Assembly: GCA_043762325.1 (NCBI GenBank)
Contig: JAYUMU010000010.1
Coordinates: 14,707-78,706 of the forward strand
Reading direction: 5' to 3'
Origin: JANXSS01 sp025356535
Lineage (GTDB): Bacteria; Pseudomonadota; Gammaproteobacteria; Burkholderiales; Burkholderiaceae_D
DNA length: 64,000 nucleotides
Shown: positions 57,471 through 64,000 of the stretch, one piece after another
How the letters are laid out: each line of letters begins with the position of its first letter
How positions within the stretch are numbered: position 1 is the stretch's first letter
Translations under genes and position numbers: made by a program
Notes under the pieces: generated by a model
What the model was told of the DNA's origin: nothing
Database searches by the model: none
The model's input: only the letters and a program-made list of their open reading frames with translations

Positions 57471-59546
57471 TTACGTCCGTGCCGGCGACATCATGGCGAC
57501 CACCCGGCAATCGCTGCACATGCGCAGGCGCTCGGGGTGGTCGGCAAACGCGCCATGGCCGCCGAGCTTTGCGAACAGGTTGTCGACCGCCTTGACGCTG
57601 CCGATCGGCGTGCCGCAGCCGATGCAGTGAAATGGCGCCCCCTCGTGCAGCACCACCGGGCTGCGTGCCGCTGCCGACAGGTTCAGGCGCGGAACCAGCG
57701 TGATCGCCTGTTCCGGACAGGTCTGCACGCACAAGCTGCATTGCACGCAGTTTTTTTCGATGAAGCGCAACTGCGGCCGCTCGGACGCCGTCTGCAGCGC
57801 CGCCGCCGGGCAGGCGCCGGTGCATGCCATGCACAGCGTGCAACGTGCCGGGTCGACGTCGAGGCTGCCGAAAGGCGCGCCGGGCGGCAAGGCAAACTGC
57901 TCGGCTGCAAGCGGCGCATGCGCCTGCAGATGCGCGAAGATAAAGTCCAGGCTGTTGCGCTTGTCCTCGAACAGGTCGAAGCGCGCCGACGGCAGCGGTA
58001 CGCCGGCATGGGATGTCGCCTGCAGCGCCTGGTCGAAGGCCGGCGCCGTTGCCGCTTCGAGCAGGTCGATGCGTCGGGCCGGATAACCGAAGCCGAGCAG
58101 GATCGCCTGCGCCAGCCGCACCTGCTGGCGCAGCATCCGGATGTAGTCGGCTGCCTCATGGCCGGTGACCAGGATGCGCACCGTCACGGCGCCGTAGGCC
58201 AGCGCCGCCAGCCAGGTGTCGATGCCGCACGAGGCCACATGCTGCAGCGCCAGCGGCAGCATGCAGGCCGGCATGCCCTTGATGCCGCGCCCGGCTTTGG
58301 CCAGGCGGCCGAGCTGGCCGATCAGTTCGGTGCCGTGTTCATCGTCGTGCAGCAGCAGGCAGGCCTGCTCGCCGCCGGCCGCGGCATAGGTTGCCAGAAG
58401 GCGCCGCAGGCGTCTGCCGGTGTAGGGCACGCCCGGACTGGCATGACGCAGGGCGCCGCTCGGACAGACCGTGGCGCAGGCGCCGCATCCGGCGCAGAGA
58501 CTGGAATCGACGCGCACATGGTCGCCGTCGGCGGCAATGGCTTGCGCAGAACAGATATCGATGCAGGCGCTGCAACCGGTCTTGCGGTTGCGAGCGTGCG
58601 CGCAGAGGCGTTCGCGGTACTGGAAATACTTCGGCTTTTCGAACGTGCCGGTCATGCCTGCCAGCCGGCTTGCCACGCCGAGCTGCGCGGCCGGGTCAAG
58701 GCCCGGCGCGAAGTATCCCGGCGGCAGGGCGTGGCGTGTCAGCAGCGGCACCGGCGACAGGTCCAGCACCAGGTCGAAATCCGCCTCGCGCGCCGCACCG
58801 GCGCGAGCGAAATCGATCGCACCGACCGCGCCGCAGGCGCTGATGCAGTCGCCATGGCGCCGGCACTTTCCGGCATCGACCTGGTAATCGAAATCGATTG
58901 CCTGCTCCGGGCAGGCAGCGATGCAGTCGCTGCAGCGCACGCACAGGTCGAGGTCGATCGGATTGTCCTGGCGCCAGGTCACCTTGAAGGCGCCGAGCCA
59001 GCCGCCGATGCGCACGTCGGCGCCCGACAGCACCGCATGGGTGCGTTCGAGCGGCAGTGCCGCGCCGGCCGTGCCGCCGGTCAGCAGCACCGTCACCTGC
59101 AGCGTCTCCTGCAGCCGCTGCGCCCATGCCAGCGCCGCCGTGGCAGCGCCGACGATCAACAGGCGCCCGTCGCTGCGGTAGTGCACGCCGGGCAGCGGAT
59201 CGGGGTCGGGCCGCGCGGCATCGGCCAGCAGCGCGGCCATCTTCGGCAGCGCCGCCGCGGCCTGCGCACCCCAGCCGCCGCTCTCGCGCAGGTTGACGAA
59301 GCGTAGCGGCGCCGGCGCGCCGCCTGCCTGCGCAAGCTCGCGAAACAATGCGCGCTCCTGGGTGCAGCCGACCACCAGCACCTCGCTTTCGCCCGCCGCC
59401 TGCACGAACGCCTCGGACGGGGCGCCGCACAGCCGGGTGGCCACAGGCAATGCCGCCGTGCCCAGTGCGGCGCCCAGGCGCTCGCCCGAGATGGCCGTCA
59501 AGGGCATGGTGCGATTGCAGCTGCACAGGCGGTAGGTCGTCGTCAT
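57471..59546 (-). CDS. Six-cluster 4Fe-4S ferredoxin fusion protein of the formate operon
   Basis: 691 aa. It begins MTTTYRLCSCNRTMPL. Six [4Fe-4S] cysteine groups follow: CVRCSDCIAACPEQ and CRRHGDCISACG (about 200-240), GCSACIDIC and CAGCGACATVCPSG (about 325-370), CTLCMACTGACPAA and CVQCSLCVQTCPEQ (about 575-630). There is a C-terminal pair of Cys (HCIGCG, MCSDCR) resembling a metal-binding knuckle. Between the clusters lie alpha/beta regions with no recognised catalytic domain (DGRLLIVGAATAALAWAQRL is Rossmann-like). ATG 59546 overlaps the DUF3306 stop (ATGA). Likely an electron-transfer hub; partner unknown. Confidence 0.88.
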   Translation of the reverse strand: MTTTYRLCSCNRTMPLTAISGERLGAALGTAALPVATRLCGAPSEAFVQAAGESEVLVVGCTQERALFRELAQAGGAPAPLRFVNLRESGGWGAQAAAALPKMAALLADAARPDPDPLPGVHYRSDGRLLIVGAATAALAWAQRLQETLQVTVLLTGGTAGAALPLERTHAVLSGADVRIGGWLGAFKVTWRQDNPIDLDLCVRCSDCIAACPEQAIDFDYQVDAGKCRRHGDCISACGAVGAIDFARAGAAREADFDLVLDLSPVPLLTRHALPPGYFAPGLDPAAQLGVASRLAGMTGTFEKPKYFQYRERLCAHARNRKTGCSACIDICSAQAIAADGDHVRVDSSLCAGCGACATVCPSGALRHASPGVPYTGRRLRRLLATYAAAGGEQACLLLHDDEHGTELIGQLGRLAKAGRGIKGMPACMLPLALQHVASCGIDTWLAALAYGAVTVRILVTGHEAADYIRMLRQQVRLAQAILLGFGYPARRIDLLEAATAPAFDQALQATSHAGVPLPSARFDLFEDKRNSLDFIFAHLQAHAPLAAEQFALPPGAPFGSLDVDPARCTLCMACTGACPAAALQTASERPQLRFIEKNCVQCSLCVQTCPEQAITLVPRLNLSAAARSPVVLHEGAPFHCIGCGTPIGSVKAVDNLFAKLGGHGAFADHPERLRMCSDCRVVAMMSPART

Positions 59547-60172
59547 GATTGGTCCGGCGTTGAGCGGGTTGATGGCGTCGATGGCGTTGCGGTTAGCGTC
59601 GGTGCGGCCGATGGGGCAGTGCCTGCAGCGTCCGGCTCGCTGGATTGCGGGCTGCCCTGCTCTGTATCCGGCTCTGCAGCCGGCACTGCATCCGGCCGTG
59701 CGTCCGGCGCCGCATGCCGGCTTTCCCGGCCCCGTTCGTCCGGGATGTCTGCTGGCCCGGCACATCCCCCGGTGGCAGCGTCTGCATCGGTTTGCGGCGC
59801 GACCTGTTGCCACGCCGGTTGCGGCGCGAGCGTGCTGCGCGCATGCTCCAGCGCCCCCAGCATTGCAGCCGACAGCGGCGAAGGCCGGTTGTAGTCGTCG
59901 ATATAGATGTCGAGCCCATCCATGATGTTGAAGTGCGGATCGGAAAACAGTTTTTTCATGGCGGCCCGGTGCACGACGCGGTCGATCGTGCCGCCGACGA
60001 AAACGCCATAGTCGGCGTCGCCGGCAAGCGCGGCAACGTCGGCCAGGCTTGGCATGCTGGCGGCGGCCGACTCTGCCGGCTGCAAGGCGTCGCCCGCATG
60101 CGCGTCCGGCTGCGCCGTTTCGGCGGCAGCCGCCTTGCGCTGCGACCAGCGCCGGAAAAAGTTTTCAGGCAT
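59543..60172 (-). CDS. DUF3306-domain protein
   Basis: 209 aa. The DUF3306 core is visible near residues 1-120: ENFFRRWSQRKAAAA at the N-terminus, then MPSLADVAALAGDADYGVFV and MKKLFSDPHFNIMDGLDIYIDDYN. A long disordered tail (Ala, Pro, Asp, Ser) follows. It regularly occurs with DUF3305 and formate dehydrogenase genes; role unknown. GGAGG lies about 10 nt upstream of the ATG. It is 23 nt downstream of cydB, which ties the oxidase genes to the formate genes. Confidence 0.87.
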   Translation of the reverse strand: MPENFFRRWSQRKAAAAETAQPDAHAGDALQPAESAAASMPSLADVAALAGDADYGVFVGGTIDRVVHRAAMKKLFSDPHFNIMDGLDIYIDDYNRPSPLSAAMLGALEHARSTLAPQPAWQQVAPQTDADAATGGCAGPADIPDERGRESRHAAPDARPDAVPAAEPDTEQGSPQSSEPDAAGTAPSAAPTLTATPSTPSTRSTPDQS

Positions 60173-60195
60173 GTCGGTCCACCCTCCTTGCGCGT

Positions 60196-61209
60196 TCAGT
60201 GATACCCCTCGCCGGGCCGGATCTTGCCGCGAAACAGCCAGAACACCACCACCGTGTAGATCAGCGTCATCGGTATCAGGATTGCCGCGCCGACCAGGTA
60301 AAACAGCTGCGAGGACGGATGCGACGCTGCCTGCCAGATCGTCATCGACGGCGGCACCAGATACGGTGCGTTCGACACCACCAGCCCCAGGTAGGCCAGC
60401 ATGAACAGCCCGATCGCACTGCCGAAAGGCAGGATCGGACGCTGGCGCCGGATGCCGTGCCAGCACAGCCAGGCAACGGCCAGCGTGATCACGGGAATCA
60501 CGCTGAAATAGTAAATGTTGGGCACGCTGAACCAGCGCGCAGCAATGCGCTCGACCTGCAGCGGCGTCCAGATGCTCACCAGCGCAATGAAGCCGAGCAG
60601 GCCCGCCAGCAGCGGCACGCCGAGCCGGCGGGCACGCGCCTCGACGCCATCGACGGTCTTCATCATCAGCCAGGTCGCACCCAGCAGGGCGTAGCCGACC
60701 ACGACCGCCAGGCCGCACATCAGGCCGAAGGGCGTCATCCAGTCGAGCGCGCCGCCGGCGAAGCGGCCGTCGGCGACCCGGATCTCCTGCAGCACGCCGC
60801 CCAGGATCACGCCCTGGGCGAAGGAGGCAACGGTCGAGCCGGCGGCAAACGACAGGTCCCAGAGCCGGTGATGGGGCTTGGCGACCCAGCGAAATTCGAA
60901 GGCGACGCCACGAAAGATCAGCGCCAGCAACAGCACGATGATCGGCAGGTACAGCGCCGGCAGGATCACCGCAAAGGCTTTCGGAAAACCGGCCCAGAGA
61001 CTGATGCCGCCCAAGACCAGCCAGGTCTCGTTGCCATCCCAGAACGGCGCCACCGAATTCATGATCTGGTCGCGTTCGGCTTCGTCCGGAAAAAGCGGAA
61101 ACAGGATGCCCAGGCCGAGGTCGAAGCCGTCGAGCACGACATACAGGGCAACGGCCACCCCGGTGACCAGCGCCAGCAGCACCGGCAGGGTGTCGGCGAT
61201 CTGGTTCAC
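60196..61209 (-). CDS. cydB: Cytochrome bd-type quinol oxidase subunit II
   Basis: 337-aa membrane protein of the CydB family. The N-terminus YVVLDGFDLGLGILFPLF and the next segment WDGNETWLVLGGISLWAGFPKAF are conserved family motifs. The start is a GTG overlapping the cydA stop (GTGA). Together with CydA it forms an O2-reducing quinol oxidase. No cydX-type mini-gene is seen between cydB and the DUF3306 gene. Confidence 0.95.
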   Translation of the reverse strand: MNQIADTLPVLLALVTGVAVALYVVLDGFDLGLGILFPLFPDEAERDQIMNSVAPFWDGNETWLVLGGISLWAGFPKAFAVILPALYLPIIVLLLALIFRGVAFEFRWVAKPHHRLWDLSFAAGSTVASFAQGVILGGVLQEIRVADGRFAGGALDWMTPFGLMCGLAVVVGYALLGATWLMMKTVDGVEARARRLGVPLLAGLLGFIALVSIWTPLQVERIAARWFSVPNIYYFSVIPVITLAVAWLCWHGIRRQRPILPFGSAIGLFMLAYLGLVVSNAPYLVPPSMTIWQAASHPSSQLFYLVGAAILIPMTLIYTVVVFWLFRGKIRPGEGYH

Positions 61210-62603
61210 GTAGCGGCCTCGCGGGTGGTCTGCTGCGCGGCCGAAAGCGGCCGGTTCGGCAGCGCCTCCGGATCTGCCGGCGTGTCCTGCGGCCCTTTTG
61301 CGATCATCCGGCTGATGTACCAGATGCCGACCGAAAAGACCACCACGTACACCAGGACGAACAGCGCCAGCGAGATCGCCACCGATACGGCGCTGACCGG
61401 CGAGATCGCGTCAGCGGTACGCAGCACGCCGTAGGCGATCCACGGCTGCCGGCCGATTTCGGTCACCATCCAGCCGGCCAGCAGCGCGATGAAGCCGACC
61501 GGCCAGGCGCGCGACAGCGGCTTCAAAAACCAGCGCGCTTCATAGAGCCGCTTGCGCCGCCAGAGAAATACACCGGTCAAGCCGATGGCAATCATCAGCA
61601 TGCCCAGCCCGACCATGACACGGAACATGAAAAACACCGGCGCCACGGGTGGGCGGTCCTGCGGCTTGAAATCCTTCAGGCCGCGAAAGCGGCCGTTCCA
61701 GTCATGCGTGATGATCAGGCTGCCCAGGTTGGGAATGGCGATCTCGGCAAGATTGCGCTCGGCGGCCTTGTCCGGCCAGGCAAACAGCACCAGGGACGCG
61801 GGACCGTCGTCATCCCAGTGCGCCTCGATGGCGGCGATCTTTGCCGGCTGGTGCTGCAAGGTGTTCAAGCCGTGAAAGTCGCCCACGACAGCCTGCAGCG
61901 GCGCAAGGATCGCCAGCATGCCAAGCCCCATGTGCACCATCGTGCGCGCCTCCGCCGTGAAGCGGGCCTGCAGCAGATACCGTGCGCCGGTAGCCAGCAC
62001 CACCAGCGACGTCGTCAGGTAGGTGGCGATCATCATGTGCGTGAAGCGATACGGAAAGCTGGGATTGAAGATGATGCGCAACCAGTCGACCGGATAGGTG
62101 ACGCCGTTTTCGATGGCAAAACCGGCCGGCGTATGCATCCAGCTGTTAGCCGCCAGTATCCAGAAACCGGACAACGCCGTGCCCAGCGCCACCGCGACGG
62201 CGGCAAGGGTGTGCAGCCACGGCGGAAAGCGGTTCCAGCCGAACAGCATGATGCCCAGAAAACTTGCTTCGAGAAAGAATGCGGTCAGCACTTCGTAACT
62301 GAACAGCGGCCCCAGCGTATTGCCGATGACGGACGCGAACTTGCTCCAGTTGGTGCCGATCTGGTACTCCATCACGATGCCCGAGACCACGCCCATGGCA
62401 AACGAGACGGCAAAGATCTTGGTCCAGAAGCGCGCCAGGGTATGCAGATGCGCCGGGCCGCCATACAGCCAGCGTAGTTCCAGCGTGGCGATGAAGGCCG
62501 ACAACCCGATCGAAAACGAGGGAAAGACGATGTGAAAGGCAATCGTGAAACCGAACTGGATGCGTGCGAGCAGCGCAGCATCGATACCGGCAAGCGTCTC
62601 CAC
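61206..62603 (-). CDS. cydA: Cytochrome bd-type oxidase subunit I, cyanide-insensitive (CIO) type
   Basis: 465 aa. The quinol- and haem-binding regions are recognisable: FGFTIAFHIVFPSFSIG at the N-terminus, EYQIGTNWSKFA and the later GWMVTEIGRQPWIAYGVLRT. The loop GDFHGLNTLQHQPAKIAAIE, with a short Q-loop, is of the CIO/CioA class rather than E. coli CydA. It reduces O2 to water without pumping. The start is GTG 62603, since GGAGGTGA lies just upstream; the open frame reaches 62615. First gene of the 13-gene operon. Confidence 0.93.
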   Translation of the reverse strand: METLAGIDAALLARIQFGFTIAFHIVFPSFSIGLSAFIATLELRWLYGGPAHLHTLARFWTKIFAVSFAMGVVSGIVMEYQIGTNWSKFASVIGNTLGPLFSYEVLTAFFLEASFLGIMLFGWNRFPPWLHTLAAVAVALGTALSGFWILAANSWMHTPAGFAIENGVTYPVDWLRIIFNPSFPYRFTHMMIATYLTTSLVVLATGARYLLQARFTAEARTMVHMGLGMLAILAPLQAVVGDFHGLNTLQHQPAKIAAIEAHWDDDGPASLVLFAWPDKAAERNLAEIAIPNLGSLIITHDWNGRFRGLKDFKPQDRPPVAPVFFMFRVMVGLGMLMIAIGLTGVFLWRRKRLYEARWFLKPLSRAWPVGFIALLAGWMVTEIGRQPWIAYGVLRTADAISPVSAVSVAISLALFVLVYVVVFSVGIWYISRMIAKGPQDTPADPEALPNRPLSAAQQTTREAAT

Positions 62604-62941
62604 CGTCACCTCCACAAAATGCCTGCCGTTGTCCTGCCTGGTCGGACCGCTGCCGCTGATTCGGTTGCATGCCCATGCAGCTTCCTGCGTCGCCAGGCCT
62701 GCGCTATCTGACTATGGCAAAGCAAGTTACCGGAAGTTCCTGCAAGCCGGAGGCGTTTGCAGCCTGCTGCAGGCTCGGGCTGCGACGGCAGAAGGCAACG
62801 CCCCTTGACTTCGAAGCACTGCCCGGGGCGCACCCACAGGACGCCGGATGGAATTTCCTTTTATCAACACAACTCAAATGAAAACGCCATTTGCGAGGCT
62901 ATGTAAAACTAGCATCCACTCGACGCGATCGAAGGCTTGCC
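62604..62941. other. Intergenic region upstream of cydA
   Basis: 338 bp between the cydA start and the small membrane protein gene on the other strand. It must carry the operon's main promoter. No FNR box was seen here, unlike at 57451. No gene or repeat was recognised. Confidence 0.4.
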
Positions 62942-63265
62942 ATGTTAGAACTTTCATTCAAAACGCTGCTTTACAGATATTTTTTCTTTGACTGGCTTTT
63001 CGTCGACGTCAACAAGGGTGACCTGTTCGAACGCTCGCTGGCTTGGCGGCACAACCTGAGCCAGGCACGCTGGCTGGCCACGTATCTGAAACGCTGGGTG
63101 TGCGTCGGCGCGGTGACATACGGTCTCGGCGCCATTTGCGAGACGCTTCTCGATGCGCCGTTACTGTCGGCCGTATTTTTCATACCGATGGCGCTCAGTG
63201 TCTCGATCAACACCGTCATCGGTTCGCTCATGCTCGGGTTCAAGCTGCTGCCAGGGCCGCTTTGA
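62942..63265 (+). CDS. Small membrane protein (107 aa), uncharacterised
   Basis: After a short N-terminal helix (MLELSFKTLLYRYFFFDWLF) and a polar region (RSLAWRHNLSQARWL), two hydrophobic segments follow: WVCVGAVTYGLGAICETLL and LLSAVFFIPMALSVSINTV. The ribosome site (GAAGG, 6 nt before the ATG) and the regular hydrophobic pattern support it. No family recognised. Divergent from the formate/oxidase operon. Confidence 0.7.
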   Translation: MLELSFKTLLYRYFFFDWLFVDVNKGDLFERSLAWRHNLSQARWLATYLKRWVCVGAVTYGLGAICETLLDAPLLSAVFFIPMALSVSINTVIGSLMLGFKLLPGPL

Positions 63266-63707
63266 ATCGAAGACGGCATTCACGTCCAGTCCAACGGGAC
63301 GCTGCAAAACCTGCGTAACAAAAGCACCAGATGTTTCAAAAATATGCGCAAAATCTGCGCAAAACGCGCTGGATGCGATAGAACAGTTGAGCAACATCAG
63401 GTAATCGTCCATTGAGCGCCCAGCCACGCCGAGAAGATGAAATCATTCTTCTGGGCGCCCGCGCGCATCCCTACACGGTCGTCCGCCAGCGCTCTCGCAA
63501 CAACAGATATGTCGGAGGGTTGCACGGTGTTGCGTGCTGCTGTGCAATTCGCAAACGCAGGTGCAGCGCCGTTACCTTAGCTTACATTTCCGTCACCGAT
63601 TTTACATGTGCATTGCGCGCTGCGACCGCCACTGCTGCGACACTTGCAACGTAGCGTCATGTAGTAATCAGGCATTGCGCCACGAATCACCTGTAAAAGG
63701 AAATGCA
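63266..63707. other. Region without a recognised gene before the right-hand boundary
   Basis: 442 bp. The short open frames it contains have weak ribosome sites and unlikely composition (Cys/Arg/Ala-rich). It ends in the leader of the truncated gene at 63708. Nothing else was recognised. Confidence 0.4.
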
Positions 63708-63764
63708 ATGGATTTCAATATCACCGCACTGGATTTTCTGTGGGTGGCATTAGGGAAGCTCTGA
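63708..63764 (+). pseudogene. 5' stub of a gene truncated at a mobile-element boundary
   Basis: An excellent ribosome site (AAAGG, then 8-9 nt) precedes an ATG that reads MDFNITALDFLWVAL and then stops after 18 codons in sequence that looks like an element end (GGGAAGCTCTGATCA). The real gene was probably longer and lost its 3' part. Identity unknown. Confidence 0.5.
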
Positions 63765-64000
63765 TCAATGCACGATTTCTGGTTCGTTCCTGATTTTTCG
63801 GCGTTGAAAGTCGGCACATTGCGGACTTGGTCCGACCGAGGCTCAAAAATGAACGTTTTAGAGCCGAATTGGCCCTGTCTTGTATGCCTTTCGGCGCTCA
63901 AGACTGTTGGGAATCGCTTAAAACTGGACCACGGTTTTCATCTAAAACTGACCCACCCTATTTGCGCGTAGATTACACCGCGTCTGTGGATAAGTCTTCT
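63745..64000. mobile_element. Probable insertion-sequence boundary (IS21-like repeats at the far end)
   Basis: From about 63753 the sequence changes character and GC drops. Near the end two copies of a TAAAACTG-(G/A)-(A/C)CC-type word occur (TAAAACTGGACCAC from 63919, TAAAACTGACCCACC from 63943). They resemble the repeated terminal boxes of IS21-family elements. The first part (63753-63900) may be the end of a different element. No transposase frame lies within the window, so both calls are tentative. Confidence 0.4.

Noticed and set aside
63412..63654. 80-codon plus-strand frame in the right-hand spacer
   Set aside because: Weak start context and an improbable Cys/Arg/Thr/Ala-rich composition.

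Overview
The window is a GC-rich, gene-dense chromosomal segment from a beta-proteobacterium. The best guess is an Oxalobacteraceae-type member of the Burkholderiales. This rests on the protein content (PHB phasin plus esterase, a LivM-LivG fusion, a Cys-type formate dehydrogenase with DUF3305/DUF3306 companions, poly-HAMP hybrid kinases) and on codon and GC style. No database search was possible.

Layout. 1-4.3 kb: the 5' part of an ammonium transporter gene behind a candidate sigma-54 promoter, then a branched-chain amino-acid-type ABC transporter operon (livH, a fused livM-livG, livF) with no binding-protein gene. 4.4-9.4 kb: a glycine-zipper envelope protein and a four-PAS hybrid kinase. 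The kinase ends in a 164-bp element with terminal inverted repeats. 9.4-17.6 kb: Ada, an OmpA-like lipoprotein, an unknown 419-aa protein, a phasin and PHB-type esterase, and two tRNA/rRNA modification genes (RluA family, TrhO). 17.6-29.0 kb is a signalling block: a CheR-like protein with a decayed SAM motif, a 1913-aa soluble hybrid kinase built on about eleven HAMP units, a divergent REC-kinase-REC protein, a ClpP-like protein and a PAS-GGDEF-EAL protein. 29-45.6 kb is accessory: hemerythrin, a duplicated-domain exported protein, an ankyrin gene broken by an in-frame amber codon, a Tat-exported FAH-family protein, TauE, FKBP, a cupin, Ohr, an old-yellow-enzyme reductase, two paralogous small HTH-like proteins in inverted orientation, a YopM/IpaH-style leucine-rich repeat protein, a KfrA-like coiled-coil protein and a small membrane-protein gene broken by an in-frame TGA. 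45.7-50.1 kb: a diheme cytochrome c with a secreted sugar-dehydrogenase-like protein, and a SulP-STAS-cNMP transporter.

50.1-62.6 kb holds a 13-gene minus-strand operon: a CIO-type cytochrome bd oxidase (cydA, cydB), DUF3306, a six-cluster ferredoxin fusion, a TorD-like chaperone, a Tat-target peptide, formate dehydrogenase alpha/beta, a small lipoprotein, the cytochrome b gamma subunit, two more small exported proteins and DUF3305. Read together, this is a formate-to-quinol-to-oxygen respiratory chain in one transcription unit. A perfect FNR/ANR box lies inside it, just upstream of the chaperone and dehydrogenase genes. The right edge (63.7-64 kb) looks like a mobile-element boundary that truncates a short gene.

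The strongest leads for new biology are the formate/CIO operon with its unexplained small exported proteins, the stop-codon-donating terminal-repeat element, the poly-HAMP kinase with its CheR-like partner, and the effector-like repeat proteins. One of the last (ankyrin) is a fresh nonsense pseudogene.
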